NCBI GenBank assembly: GCA_023666945.1
Contig: JAMPAY010000005.1
Location: 1-64,000 of the forward strand
Direction: 5' to 3'
DNA: 64,000 bases
Origin: Paludibacter sp.
GTDB lineage: Bacteria; Bacteroidota; Bacteroidia; Bacteroidales; Paludibacteraceae
Positions 52,802-62,579 of the stretch are shown in pieces. The position numbers and the translations under genes were made by a program. Each line of letters starts with the position of its first letter. The first letter of the stretch is position 1. The notes under the pieces are model-generated. The model was given only the letters and a program-made list of their open reading frames with translations. It had not been told where the DNA came from and did no database searches.

Positions 52802-54019
52802 ATGAATAATTCAAATCATTTCCGATATATATTGTCCGTATTGTGCGTGTCGTTTTCTTTGAATGCAGCTGCATTCACGGTGGTTATTGATGCCGGACAT
52901 GGAGGGCACGACCCCGGTGCTTTAGGTGCTATTACGCGTGAAAAAGACCTCAATCTTGAAGTCTCTAAACGATTAGGTAAACTCATAGGGACGAATTGCG
53001 ATGGGGTAGAGGTGTTGTTGACGCGTACGACCGATGTCTTTCTGACTTTGCAAGAACGAGCTGATTTCGTGAATAAACATAATGCCGATTTATTTATCTG
53101 TGTACATACCAATTCGGCGGAAAATAAGGCTGTATGTGGGGCTGAAACTTTTACGCTTGGTTTGGATAAAATGGCGTCCAACTTAGATGTCGCAATGCGC
53201 GAAAATGCGGTCATGATGTTGGAAGACGATTATCAAACCAAATATCAAGGTTTCGACCCTAATTCTGTGGAGTCCTATATAATGTTCGAGTTCCTGCAAG
53301 ATCAATACATCGATAAGAGTCTTCAATTTGCATCTTTGGTACAACAACAATTCTCATCCGGTCTGCATCGAGCCGATCGGGGAGTGCGACAAGCGGCTTT
53401 TTGGGTATTGCACAAATCGGCTTGTCCATCGGTGTTGGTCGAAATGGGCTTTATTTCCAATCGGGAAGAAGAAAAATACTTGGCATCCGACAAGGGTAAA
53501 GATGAAATAGCAAAGGCAATCTACAATGCTTTCTGTGCTTATAAACAGACGCTTGATAGGAAAGCGGCAGCGGTTACCAATCCTACAGTTCAAGTTGAGG
53601 TCGAAGACAATACCGTTACTGCTGCCGATGCCCAAGCGGTCACATCACCTGTCATAGCAAACAATCCACCTAAGACTTCCGCTAAGTATACAACCACTGC
53701 GCAAGGGACGAAAAAAACGACTTCCGATATCCCAACGCAGCATAATGCAAAGCCGATCTTTCGTGTACAAGTTTTTTCAGTGAAAGCACCGCTCAAAGAG
53801 GGGGATGCTTCGTTCCGAGGTCTGAAAGGATGTAAATATACCAAAGATGGTATCTACTACAAATATACATACGGAGAAGAAACCGATTATCAAAAGATTC
53901 TTACCGTTCGCAAGCAATTGCTCGGAAAGTTTGCCGATTGTTTCGTGGTCGCTTTTCTCGATGGTAAACAAATCTTGGTCAAAGATGCCTTAAAAATGGC
54001 GGAAAATGCTGCTAAATAA
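52802..54019 (+). CDS. N-acetylmuramoyl-L-alanine amidase (AmiC type) with SPOR-like domain
   Basis: Periplasmic zinc amidase that cleaves stem peptides from peptidoglycan, used in cell separation. A signal peptide (LCVSFSLNAAAF) is followed by the Amidase_3 domain (about 25-245): VVIDAGHGGHDPGALG with Zn ligand H33, LNLEVSKR with E53, CVHTNSAENK with H102, and VLVEMGFISNREEEKYLAS holding the catalytic Glu. A Thr/Ala-rich linker follows, then a C-terminal SPOR-like domain (about 318-395, FRVQVFSVKAPLKEGDASF ... CFVVAFLDGKQI) that would bind septal glycan. Length 405 fits the family. It is followed 63 bases later by the MCE gene, a recurring pairing in Bacteroidetes. Confidence 0.92.
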   Translation: MNNSNHFRYILSVLCVSFSLNAAAFTVVIDAGHGGHDPGALGAITREKDLNLEVSKRLGKLIGTNCDGVEVLLTRTTDVFLTLQERADFVNKHNADLFICVHTNSAENKAVCGAETFTLGLDKMASNLDVAMRENAVMMLEDDYQTKYQGFDPNSVESYIMFEFLQDQYIDKSLQFASLVQQQFSSGLHRADRGVRQAAFWVLHKSACPSVLVEMGFISNREEEKYLASDKGKDEIAKAIYNAFCAYKQTLDRKAAAVTNPTVQVEVEDNTVTAADAQAVTSPVIANNPPKTSAKYTTTAQGTKKTTSDIPTQHNAKPIFRVQVFSVKAPLKEGDASFRGLKGCKYTKDGIYYKYTYGEETDYQKILTVRKQLLGKFADCFVVAFLDGKQILVKDALKMAENAAK

Positions 54020-54082
54020 GTATGCGATGATGCCGATGCTGAAAACTATTATAACAATCAATCACTTATTCAATTATACGAT

Positions 54083-54985
54083 ATGAAGAAGTATGCACGC
54101 GAAATCAAGGTGGGGCTATTGGCTATCCTTGCTGTATTTTTGCTCTATTTTGGCTTTAATTTTCTGAAAGGGGTTAATATCTTTTCTCCTACATATACCT
54201 ATTGCGCCATCTATAGCAATGTAAATGGTCTTACCGAACAAGCACCTGTTTATGTACGAGGATATAAAGTTGGGCAAGTTGATCGTATTATGTACGATTT
54301 CTCACAAGAAAACGCTTTTTGTGTCTTCTTTTCGGTTGATAAGCATATTGCGGTGCCTAAGGGAGCTGAATGTGCATTGGTGGCAGACGGACTCTTGGGA
54401 GGTACGGCGTTACAACTCAATCTTCCCTTAACCACTGCCGAATGCTATGTATCGGGCGATACACTGCCTACCATTGTTGTCCCTGGATTGATGGATGCTT
54501 TGCAAGATGAAGTCATTGCTAAACTCTCAGGAGCATTAGAACAGGTCGATTCGCTTTTGACAACCGTCAATACCCAATTGCAAGGTAATCATCTGCAACA
54601 GGCATTGGAGCATGTCGATCATATAACGGCAGACTTGGAAACAACGGCAAAAGATATTCGGGGAATGATGAATAATCAGATTCCCGAATTAGTGTCCGAT
54701 ACACGCGATGCCGTTGCCGATGTGAAAGTGTTTGCCGCTAACCTCGAAACCATCGATTTTGCTGCTACCGTGGCTAAGGTCGATAGCACGGTAAATAATT
54801 TGAATACGTTGACTGCCGGACTCAACTCTACCGATGGAACACTCGGACTTTTGTTAAACGACCGACAACTCTACTTGAATCTTACCGGTACTGTAGCCAG
54901 TGCCGATAGTCTGTTGGTCGATCTGAAGGCTAATCCGAAACGGTATGTTCACTTCTCGTTGTTTGGTAGAAAAGAGAAAAAATAG
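54083..54985 (+). CDS. MCE-domain (MlaD-like) lipid-transport protein
   Basis: 300 residues with an N-terminal membrane anchor (VGLLAILAVFLLYFGFNFL) and one MCE domain (about 38-118: YCAIYSNVNGLTEQAPVYVR, GYKVGQVDRIMY, LVADGLLGGTALQLNLP). The C-terminal half (about 140-275) is a helical, coiled-coil-like region as in MlaD homologues that form periplasmic rings. Such proteins work with an MlaE/MlaF ABC transporter to move phospholipids between membranes; those partners are not in this window. Probably co-transcribed with the amidase gene upstream; a terminator follows at 55076. Confidence 0.88.
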   Translation: MKKYAREIKVGLLAILAVFLLYFGFNFLKGVNIFSPTYTYCAIYSNVNGLTEQAPVYVRGYKVGQVDRIMYDFSQENAFCVFFSVDKHIAVPKGAECALVADGLLGGTALQLNLPLTTAECYVSGDTLPTIVVPGLMDALQDEVIAKLSGALEQVDSLLTTVNTQLQGNHLQQALEHVDHITADLETTAKDIRGMMNNQIPELVSDTRDAVADVKVFAANLETIDFAATVAKVDSTVNNLNTLTAGLNSTDGTLGLLLNDRQLYLNLTGTVASADSLLVDLKANPKRYVHFSLFGRKEKK

Positions 54986-55075
54986 CACGTGCTTATTTGT
55001 TGTTGTTCTAAATAATGAGAAAAAGAAACGTTTAAGTTGAATATCTCCTTAAGCGGTATAGTATCAAGTGCTTAT

Positions 55076-55118
55076 AGTGGTAGTAGAGTCGGATGAGTGA
55101 CTTTGCTACCACTTTTTT
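55076..55118 (+). terminator. Terminator after the MCE gene
   Basis: AGTGGTAG (55076-55083) pairs with CTACCACT (55106-55113) with inner AGTC/GACT pairing, followed by a run of T. Confidence 0.75.
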
Positions 55119-55247
55119 CTGTGCCGCTTTATTGCGCTATTTGTACTGTAAGAACTGCTTATTTGGCTGACTTTTAACTACTTGTATCTAATACGCTGAA
55201 ACTTAATGTAATACCAATCTTGTACAAAGAGTGCCCAATGACATGTT

Positions 55248-55277
55248 TTGGCAAGTATGCAAAAAAACATTACCTTT
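55248..55277 (+). promoter_or_regulatory. Promoter of dnaA (TTG-N19-TACCTTTG)
   Basis: TTG at 55248-55250 and TACCTTTG at 55270-55277 with exact 19-base spacing; start codon about 130 bases downstream. Confidence 0.65.
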
Positions 55278-55408
55278 GCAAACGCAAAAGAAAAAGACTC
55301 ACATTCTGTTTTGTATAGGGTGGAATCTCAGAGGGCTTACGAAACGGAGATAGGTTGTGAGGCTCTTTTTTTGCGCTTTAGACGAATAATTTATACCTCG
55401 TTAGGTTA

Positions 55409-56800
55409 ATGGATAATTGCATAACATATTGGCAACAGTGTCTTCAAATTCTGAAGGATAATCTGTCAGGATCAGCGTATAAGACGTGGTTTGCGCCGGT
55501 TGTGCCTTTGCAATACGATAATGGGGTATTGGTCTTGCAAGTTAAAAGCCAATTCATTGTTGAGTATATCGAAGAAAATTTCATCGACTTACTCAAAAAA
55601 ACGCTTATTCGTGTCTTTGGTGAGGGAATTCGCTTGGAATATCGAGTACTTATTGATAGTCATTCAGGAGCAGGTTCCACCATACCCAGTCAAGGGGTGG
55701 TGCAAAACGAATCAAAGCCTATACACGACCAACAGATTCGCACCCCTTATGATGCACGCGTGGCTATGCCCGATTTGGATCCGCAACTCAATCCTACATA
55801 CACATTCCAATCGTTCACACAAGGCGAATGTAATAAGTTGGCACGTACTGCCGGTATCACTATTGCGGCCGATCCGGGTAAAACCATCTTCAATCCATTG
55901 TTCGTTTATGGAGGTAGTGGAGTAGGGAAAACGCATCTCGTTAATGCTATTGGCAATGAAGTAAAGCGTCTTTATCCGCAGAAGCGAGTGTTGTATGTTT
56001 CCGCCAATACGTTCCAAGTACAATATATGGATGCGGTTGTAGGAAATAAAATCAACGATTTCATTAATTTCTATCAAACCATTGATGTACTGATTGTCGA
56101 TGATATTCAGTATTGGGCGGATAAAAAAGGAACGCAAAATACGTTCTTCTTTATTTTTAATCATTTACATCAAACAGGCAAACAACTCATTCTTACATCC
56201 GATCGTGCTCCTGTCGAACTCAAAGGCTTGGAAGAACGTCTCATTACGCGTCTGAAATGGGGATTGTCTGCCGAGTTGCAACGTCCCGATTTCCAATTGC
56301 GTAAAGATATTTTGCGTAGTCGTATCTATCGCGATGGATTGGATATTCCCGAAGATGTAGTCAATTATGTAGCCGAGAATGTGCGAGATAATGTACGCGA
56401 TTTAGAGGGCGTTTTAGCATCTTTGTTGGCATATTCAACGCTTACTGATGCACATGTCGATTTAGAACTTACCGAGCAAGTTGTAAGCCGATTGGTGCAG
56501 GTATCTCATGCCGATATGACGTTGGAAAATATCACTGCCGTTGTCTGCGAGCATTTCAATATCTCGGAAAAAGTGGTGTTTACTAAGTCGCGCAAACGCG
56601 AAATAGCACAAGCACGGCAAGTGGCTATGTACTTGGCTAAAAAACTTACCGATAAACCCTTGGCTGAAATCGGAGCACGTATGGGGCAACGTAATCATGC
56701 TACCGTTTTGCATGCGGTACGCAATGTGACGGCAATGATGGAGTACGATGCTTTCCTTCGTCGGTCTGTCAAGCAAATCGAAAATGCACTCATGTGCTGA
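55409..56800 (+). CDS. dnaA: Chromosomal replication initiator DnaA
   Basis: AAA+ ATPase that opens the replication origin. The 463 residues show all four domains: domain I (WQQCLQILKDNLSGSAYKTW), a short variable domain II (about 85-120), the ATPase domain with Walker A GGSGVGKTH (168-176), Walker B IDVLIVDDIQ and the arginine-finger region LITRLKWGLSAELQRPD, and DNA-binding domain IV with GARMGQRNHATVLHAVRNV. The start is set by the conserved N-terminus. It has its own promoter and no dnaN next to it, as is usual in Bacteroidetes where dnaA does not head the classic dnaA-dnaN operon. Confidence 0.97.
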   Translation: MDNCITYWQQCLQILKDNLSGSAYKTWFAPVVPLQYDNGVLVLQVKSQFIVEYIEENFIDLLKKTLIRVFGEGIRLEYRVLIDSHSGAGSTIPSQGVVQNESKPIHDQQIRTPYDARVAMPDLDPQLNPTYTFQSFTQGECNKLARTAGITIAADPGKTIFNPLFVYGGSGVGKTHLVNAIGNEVKRLYPQKRVLYVSANTFQVQYMDAVVGNKINDFINFYQTIDVLIVDDIQYWADKKGTQNTFFFIFNHLHQTGKQLILTSDRAPVELKGLEERLITRLKWGLSAELQRPDFQLRKDILRSRIYRDGLDIPEDVVNYVAENVRDNVRDLEGVLASLLAYSTLTDAHVDLELTEQVVSRLVQVSHADMTLENITAVVCEHFNISEKVVFTKSRKREIAQARQVAMYLAKKLTDKPLAEIGARMGQRNHATVLHAVRNVTAMMEYDAFLRRSVKQIENALMC

Positions 56801-57119
56801 TGCCGCTATCTTTCTTTCTATCTTCCTTGTGTTATGTAATGCGTTTTCAGAGTGGCGTTATTTGCTCTGAAATTACTTTGTTTTAGCACAAAGGTTTTCT
56901 GTAAATACTTTGAGAGGGTATCATCTTTTTTACGCCTTATTCTATTGTACTCTGTTCCGGCTTACGACACTTTGAAACTATGAAGTCGGTCTGACAATTT
57001 TATATTCCATATTTCTCACTCAACTGCTCTGCATAAAATCAAATTCTTTGTAGGGCAGACGGTTTTTATTTGTAAATGTCCGAATTAATAGTTACCTTTG
57101 CGTGCTATCTTGTTTGAAT
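56801..57119 (+). other. Intergenic region between dnaA and dnaX
   Basis: 319 bases. It contains a hairpin (TTTCAGAG/CTCTGAAA, 56845-56872) with a weak T-rich tail that may end dnaA transcription, and the dnaX promoter at 57070-57100. No gene or DnaA-box cluster seen. Confidence 0.55.
57070..57100 (+). promoter_or_regulatory. Promoter of dnaX (TTG-N20-TACCTTTG)
   Basis: TTG at 57070-57072 and TACCTTTG at 57093-57100, 20-base spacing. The dnaX ATG is 20 bases after the -7 box, which rules out the upstream in-frame start at 57102. Confidence 0.6.
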
Positions 57120-58913
57120 ATGGAGAACTATATCGTTTCTGCTCGCAAATACCGCCCGTCTACTTTCGAGTCGGTTGTCGGACAACAAAACCTTACGCAA
57201 ACATTGCGTAACGCTATCGCTACAAACCATTTGGCGCAGGCTTATCTTTTCTGTGGACCAAGGGGAGTAGGGAAAACCACTTGTGCACGTATCTTCGCTA
57301 AAACAATCAACTGCTTGCATCCAACCGAAGAACACGAAGCATGCAATCAGTGCGAATCGTGCAATGCGTTCAACGAACAACGTTCGTTCAATATACACGA
57401 ATTGGATGCTGCGTCTAATAACTCGGTCGAAAATATACGTATGCTTATAGAACAGGTGCGCATACCGCCGCAAATCGGTAAATACTCCGTCTTTATTATC
57501 GACGAGGTGCACATGCTCTCAAAGGATGCGTTCAATGCACTCCTTAAGACATTGGAAGAACCGCCTTCCTATGCTGTCTTTATACTCGCTACCACCGAGA
57601 AAAACAAAGTCATACCAACCATCTTGTCACGATGCCAAGTCTACGACTTTTCACGTATTACCATTGACGATACCATTCGTCACTTGCAATATGTGGCAAA
57701 AAACGAAGGTATACAAGTCTCCGAAGATGCACTCAATGTCGTTGCGCAGAAAGCCGATGGAGGTATGCGCGATGCCTTGTCTATCTTCGATCAATTAGTC
57801 AGTTTCTGTGGTAATACCATTACTTGCAAACAGGCGTTGGAAATACTTAATGTACTCGATTCCGATTACTATTTCCAACTTATCGACAATGCTTTGGATG
57901 CTAAAGTGGGCGAGGCATTGTTACTGTTTAACGAAGTGCTTACCAAAGGATTCGATGCACAAAACTTTGTGGTTGGATTAGGAGCACATGTGCGGAATGT
58001 ATTGGTGAGTAAGAATCCAGAAACTACGGTCTTGTTGGAAACAAGCGAAAGTATAAAGCAGAACTATATACGGCAGGCACAACGTTGTCCTATTCCGTTC
58101 ATCTTTAGGGCACTCGATCTTATCAACGACTGTGATATCAATTACCGACAAGCCAAAAATAAGCGACTCACAGTCGAACTCATGCTTATCAAGTTGTGCC
58201 AACTCACCTCATCGCTATCTGCTAACAACGTGCAGACACCACTGCAATCCATTTCTGTATCGCCTACAGCAACACAGACGGTTGCTTCGCAGGGGAGGCA
58301 GGGGGCAACACAACCAACTACTCCTCGTCCGCAAATACAGACACAGGTAACAACACCAAACTCTCCATCTGCTCAATACAATACGACAACAAAAAAACTA
58401 ACGGCAACATCACATGCTAATGCACAGCCTAAAATAGTATCACCGGTTATATCTATACGTCCGGGGGCAACGCAGGCTGCCCATGCAATCGAAAAGACCG
58501 ATAGTGTCACCGAATCGCAAGAGGGAGAAGATAAGGCGCACAAACCTTTGCGCAACAAAGTCTTTACACAAGAGGAGTTCGAGAGAGTTTGGCTCAGATT
58601 ACCGGCTGCATTCCCTAAGGAGGAACGACTGAAAGCCACTTTGCAGAATGCAAAATTGGTGTTTGCGGATAATATGAATATACAACTTACGCTGAACAAC
58701 GTTTTTCAAGAAGAAGAAGTGAAAAAATGGCTACGGCATATTACCGATAATGTTAGAAACCTTTTGCAAAACGACTATATTACATTCTCTACAAAGGTAG
58801 AAGAAGTTAAAAGCAAAGGAGTTACTACCACTGCCGAACGTTATCACTATCTGATGGAACGTAATCCTGAACTTGATAATCTTAGAAGAGTATTAAAATT
58901 ACAACTATATTAA
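57120..58913 (+). CDS. dnaX: DNA polymerase III subunits gamma/tau
   Basis: Clamp-loader ATPase of the replisome. N-terminal AAA+ part: VSARKYRPSTFESVVGQQNL, Walker A GPRGVGKT (46-53), zinc Cys C65, C75, C78, C81, Walker B/DExx FIIDEVHML and sensor TTEKNKVIPTILSRCQVY. The collar domain ends near 360. A Thr/Gln/Pro-rich linker (about 375-470) leads to a tau-like C-terminal domain (about 475-597, KVFTQEEFERVWLRLPAAFP). Length 597 fits Bacteroidetes DnaX. No obvious A-run frameshift site was looked for systematically. It heads a four-gene unit; the next start is 9 bases after its stop codon. Confidence 0.96.
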   Translation: MENYIVSARKYRPSTFESVVGQQNLTQTLRNAIATNHLAQAYLFCGPRGVGKTTCARIFAKTINCLHPTEEHEACNQCESCNAFNEQRSFNIHELDAASNNSVENIRMLIEQVRIPPQIGKYSVFIIDEVHMLSKDAFNALLKTLEEPPSYAVFILATTEKNKVIPTILSRCQVYDFSRITIDDTIRHLQYVAKNEGIQVSEDALNVVAQKADGGMRDALSIFDQLVSFCGNTITCKQALEILNVLDSDYYFQLIDNALDAKVGEALLLFNEVLTKGFDAQNFVVGLGAHVRNVLVSKNPETTVLLETSESIKQNYIRQAQRCPIPFIFRALDLINDCDINYRQAKNKRLTVELMLIKLCQLTSSLSANNVQTPLQSISVSPTATQTVASQGRQGATQPTTPRPQIQTQVTTPNSPSAQYNTTTKKLTATSHANAQPKIVSPVISIRPGATQAAHAIEKTDSVTESQEGEDKAHKPLRNKVFTQEEFERVWLRLPAAFPKEERLKATLQNAKLVFADNMNIQLTLNNVFQEEEVKKWLRHITDNVRNLLQNDYITFSTKVEEVKSKGVTTTAERYHYLMERNPELDNLRRVLKLQLY

Positions 58914-58922
58914 TTCTATACT

Positions 58923-60776
58923 ATGACACGAAGATGGCTCTTATTTGGCATTTGCGCTCTTATGGCTCTTACGGCATTTGCGCAATTCGCTCCGTTTAGG
59001 TTTGCACAACTTACCGATATACATATTTCGCGTAATTCGGCAACGGCGTTGCAAGACTTGACCAATTCTGTTGACGAAATCAATGCTATGGATAGTATCG
59101 CTTTTGTCATTGTTTCTGGCGATATTACAGATGCGGGCGATAAAGCCTCTATGTTGGCGGCAAAAACGCAATTAGACCGGCTTACAATACCCTATTATGT
59201 AACATCAGGCAATCACGAAACCAAATGGTCGGAATCCGGATGTACCGATTTCGATAAAGTTTTTGGTTCCGACCGTTTTGCCTTTACCTACAACGGATGT
59301 TTCTTCATTGGGTTCAACTCCGGACCGGTTATCAAGATGGCTGATGGTCATGTCGCTCCGCAAGACATTCTGTGGATGCAGGAACAACTCGACAAACAAC
59401 CCAAAGGAACCTACATCTTCCCGGTTACGCACTATCCGCTGCAAACGGGCGATGTCGACAACTGGTTCGATGTAACGGATGTATTACGTCAATATTCCGT
59501 ACAGGTTATCTTAGGAGGACATTATCATCGCAATCTGCTTTTCAACTGCGATGGATTGCCAAACGTCTTGTGTCGCTCCAATCTGCGTGCTAAACAACCG
59601 TTGGGCGGATGGTCGTTGATTAGTGTGAATTCCGATTCTATCCGTTTCTATGAGAAACGAATACAAGAAACGCCTGCGAAGTGGTTGGCTTTACCCTTTG
59701 GCGAACATCAATACGGAAGCCCTGATGCCGCTTTGCGCCCCGACTATACGGTTAATCAACAGTATCCCGAAATAACGGAACGTTGGCAAACCAATCTCAA
59801 AGTAGGGTTATATGCTGCACCTACGTGGGAAGACAATCGTGTTTTTCTGGGCGATGACGAGGGAATGTTCTATTGCTTGAATGCTGATAATGGACAAATT
59901 CTATGGACTTTCAAAACGCAGAGCCGTATCGTTTCCACAGCATGTGTCGCAGGCACAAAGGTCATTTTTGGCTCAACCGATGGCAATATCTATTGCTTGC
60001 AGACAACCGATGGAACTTTGTTGTGGAAATTTCAGACCGATATGGCAGTTATGGGATGTCCTGTAACTGACGGAGATAGGGTGTATATCGGAGGCTCTGA
60101 TGGATCTTTTCGAGCACTCTCACTTATCGATGGTTCCGAAATATGGAATTTTGCAGGACTCTCCGGATACGTTGAAACGTGCCCTTGTTTGTACGAGGGA
60201 AATATCTATTTTGGTGCGTGGGATTGTTTCCTTTATGCTTTGCGCTGTTCCGATGGTGCTTTGCTCTGGAAATGGAGCAACGGACGTTCCAACGATAAGT
60301 TCTCACCGGCTGCAGTGTGGCCCGTGGCTGCGCATGGAAAAGTCTTTATTACGGCTCCTGACCGCTATTTCACAGCATTAGATGCCTATACCGGCGAAGT
60401 CGTTTGGCGTACCAATGGGCACATGGTTCGCGAAACGGTCGGTATCAGTGAAGATGCTACGCGGGTCTTTTCGCGTTGCATGAACGATTCGGTCGTTGCT
60501 ATGGATACACATTCTTCCCAACCTGTTACATTATGGACCGTCAATGCTGCTTACGGATACGACCACAACCCCTCTATGCTTATTGAAAAAAACGGACTCA
60601 TTGTCTTTGGTACTAAAAATGGGTTGCTGCACGGAGTTGATGCACATACGGGCAATGTACTATGGCGGCATAAGATCGGTAACTCTGTGTTGAATACGGT
60701 TGTGCTGAAGAATACAACCGATTGTTTGGTATCTTCTTCCGAAGGTACGGTAACACGTATGCAAATCATGCATTGA
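58923..60776 (+). CDS. Exported calcineurin-like metallophosphoesterase fused to a PQQ-type beta-propeller
   Basis: 617 residues. After a signal peptide (ICALMALTAFAQ) comes a metallophosphoesterase domain (about 24-260) with a full set of metal ligands: QLTDIH (D32, H34), VSGDITDAG (D67), SGNHET (N97, H98), VTHYPLQ (H170) and GGHYHRN (H200, H202). The C-terminal part (about 285-617) has repeats of the type NGQILWTFKTQSR, DGTLLWKFQTDM and DGSEIWNFAGLSG. These repeats are the blades of a PQQ/BamB-like propeller. It should act in the periplasm or on the surface on a phosphoester; substrate unknown. Its stop codon TGA overlaps the next start (TGATG). Confidence 0.88.
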   Translation: MTRRWLLFGICALMALTAFAQFAPFRFAQLTDIHISRNSATALQDLTNSVDEINAMDSIAFVIVSGDITDAGDKASMLAAKTQLDRLTIPYYVTSGNHETKWSESGCTDFDKVFGSDRFAFTYNGCFFIGFNSGPVIKMADGHVAPQDILWMQEQLDKQPKGTYIFPVTHYPLQTGDVDNWFDVTDVLRQYSVQVILGGHYHRNLLFNCDGLPNVLCRSNLRAKQPLGGWSLISVNSDSIRFYEKRIQETPAKWLALPFGEHQYGSPDAALRPDYTVNQQYPEITERWQTNLKVGLYAAPTWEDNRVFLGDDEGMFYCLNADNGQILWTFKTQSRIVSTACVAGTKVIFGSTDGNIYCLQTTDGTLLWKFQTDMAVMGCPVTDGDRVYIGGSDGSFRALSLIDGSEIWNFAGLSGYVETCPCLYEGNIYFGAWDCFLYALRCSDGALLWKWSNGRSNDKFSPAAVWPVAAHGKVFITAPDRYFTALDAYTGEVVWRTNGHMVRETVGISEDATRVFSRCMNDSVVAMDTHSSQPVTLWTVNAAYGYDHNPSMLIEKNGLIVFGTKNGLLHGVDAHTGNVLWRHKIGNSVLNTVVLKNTTDCLVSSSEGTVTRMQIMH

Positions 60777-62569
60777 TGATGAAAGATGTAAGGCTGACCG
60801 ATTTCTTGCCGACCACTAAAAAGGAGTTGGAACTGAGAGGGTGGGATTATGTCGATGTGATACTCTTTTCCGGAGATGCCTATGTCGATCACCCCTCTTT
60901 TGCGGCTGCTGTCATTGGGAGGACGTTGCAAGCCCAAGGATTGCGGGTCGCTATCGTTCCGCAACCTGATTGGCGAGGCGATTTCAGAGACTTTACCAAA
61001 TTGGGGCGTCCGCGACTGTTCTTTGCCATTTCGGCAGGGTGTATGGATTCAATGGTAAATCATTATACGGCAAACCGACGCCGACGAAGCGACGATGCCT
61101 ATACACCCGACGGACGACCGGGAATGCGACCTGACTATTGTACCATCACGTATGCGCAGATAATCAAGCGTATATATCCCGATGTCCCTTTAGTTATTGG
61201 AGGTATAGAGGCTTCTATGCGACGACTTACGCATTACGACTATTGGGCTGACCGACTCATGCCGTCTATATTGGTCGATTCTAAAGCCGATTTGCTTATC
61301 TATGGTATGGGAGAAAAACCTATTACGGCTTTGGCAAAGGCTATGATCACCGATGGACAACTGCCTTTTAATATCCCGCAAACGGTCTACCTCTCTGATA
61401 CTAAACCCATGCATTGCTGCGAGTTGCATGCGCACGAAACATGCCTGCGTGACAAACGTGCACAGGCAGAAAATTTCAGACATATAGAGGAACAGTCTAA
61501 CTCCATGCAGGCCGATACATTGGTGCAACAAGTAGGTGATAAGTATGTGGTGGTCAATCCGCCTTTCCCACCTATGACCACCGAAGAGATTGATGCCTCT
61601 TTCGATTTGCCGTATACCCGATTGCCACATCCTAAGTACAAAGGGAAAACTATTCCTGCTTACGAGATGATACGTTTCTCGGTCAATTTGCATCGAGGAT
61701 GTTTTGGAGGATGTGCTTTCTGTACAATCTCTGCGCATCAAGGAAAGCATATCGCTTCGCGGAGCAAACAATCCGTACTTAAAGAAATCGGGCAGATTGC
61801 GCAGTTGCCTGGCTTCAAAGGCTATCTGAGCGATTTGGGAGGACCGTCAGCCAATATGTATGCCATGCACGGTAAAGATGTTGCACTATGTGCGCGATGC
61901 AAACGTCCTTCTTGCATCCAACCTACACACTGTAAGAATCTCAATGTCGATTTCGAACCCTTGTTGGATATTTATCGTAGTGTCGATGCGTTGCCTTATA
62001 TCAAAAAAGCCTTTGTCAGCAGTGGAGTCCGATACGATCTTTTGTCTGATGAATATGCACAATGCCTTATTCGGCATCACGTGTCGGGACGTCTCAAGGT
62101 GGCACCCGAACATACATCCCCGCAAGTATTACGCCTGATGCGGAAACCCTCGTTTGAGTGTTTCGATAAGTTCCGAAAGTTTTTCGAACAGGTGAATAGG
62201 GAAGCAGGAATCAATCAGCAACTTATTCCGTATTTCATTTCTTCTCATCCCGGTTGTACGGTGGAGGATATGGCACAATTGGCTATACTTACTAAGCAGA
62301 TGAATTTCCAATTGGAACAAGTGCAGGATTTTACACCAACGCCTATGACCTTGTCTACCGAGATGTACTATACAGGTCTCAATCCCTATACCATGGAGCC
62401 TGTCTATGTGGCACGCTCCAAAGAAGATAAATTGGCACAACGGCAGTTTTTCTTTTGGTATAAGCCCGAATACCGACAGACAATTAAAAGAACATTAGAG
62501 AAAATACACCGAGCCGATTTGGTACAGAAATTGTTACAACCCTATCGGCACAATATGGTTCGTAAATAG
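60776..62569 (+). CDS. YgiQ-family radical SAM protein
   Basis: 597-residue radical SAM protein of the YgiQ (UPF0313) family, whose reaction is not established. Recognised parts: the N-terminal domain FLPTTKKELELRGWDYVDVI, LVIGGIEASMRRLTHYDYW and the radical SAM cluster RGCFGGCAFCTISAHQGK (C309, C313, C316), followed by SDLGGPSANMYAMHG, RLKVAPEHTSPQVLRLMRKP and HPGCTVEDMAQLA. The start at 60776 overlaps the preceding stop codon; a second ATG is at 60779. Extending further upstream would run through the phosphoesterase gene. Position in the dnaX unit gives no functional hint. Confidence 0.92.
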   Translation: MMKDVRLTDFLPTTKKELELRGWDYVDVILFSGDAYVDHPSFAAAVIGRTLQAQGLRVAIVPQPDWRGDFRDFTKLGRPRLFFAISAGCMDSMVNHYTANRRRRSDDAYTPDGRPGMRPDYCTITYAQIIKRIYPDVPLVIGGIEASMRRLTHYDYWADRLMPSILVDSKADLLIYGMGEKPITALAKAMITDGQLPFNIPQTVYLSDTKPMHCCELHAHETCLRDKRAQAENFRHIEEQSNSMQADTLVQQVGDKYVVVNPPFPPMTTEEIDASFDLPYTRLPHPKYKGKTIPAYEMIRFSVNLHRGCFGGCAFCTISAHQGKHIASRSKQSVLKEIGQIAQLPGFKGYLSDLGGPSANMYAMHGKDVALCARCKRPSCIQPTHCKNLNVDFEPLLDIYRSVDALPYIKKAFVSSGVRYDLLSDEYAQCLIRHHVSGRLKVAPEHTSPQVLRLMRKPSFECFDKFRKFFEQVNREAGINQQLIPYFISSHPGCTVEDMAQLAILTKQMNFQLEQVQDFTPTPMTLSTEMYYTGLNPYTMEPVYVARSKEDKLAQRQFFFWYKPEYRQTIKRTLEKIHRADLVQKLLQPYRHNMVRK

Positions 62570-62579
62570 CATAAATAAT

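Larger units (their letters stand above)
54986..55408 (+). other. Intergenic region between the MCE gene and dnaA
   Basis: 423 bases with a terminator at 55076-55118, the dnaA promoter at 55248-55277 and a leader of about 125 bases. No DnaA-box cluster (TTATCCACA-like) was seen, so no origin is called. Confidence 0.6.

Noticed and set aside
54986..57119. Possible replication origin beside dnaA
   Set aside because: No cluster of TTATCCACA-like boxes was seen in either flanking gap. dnaA in Bacteroidetes need not be at the origin.
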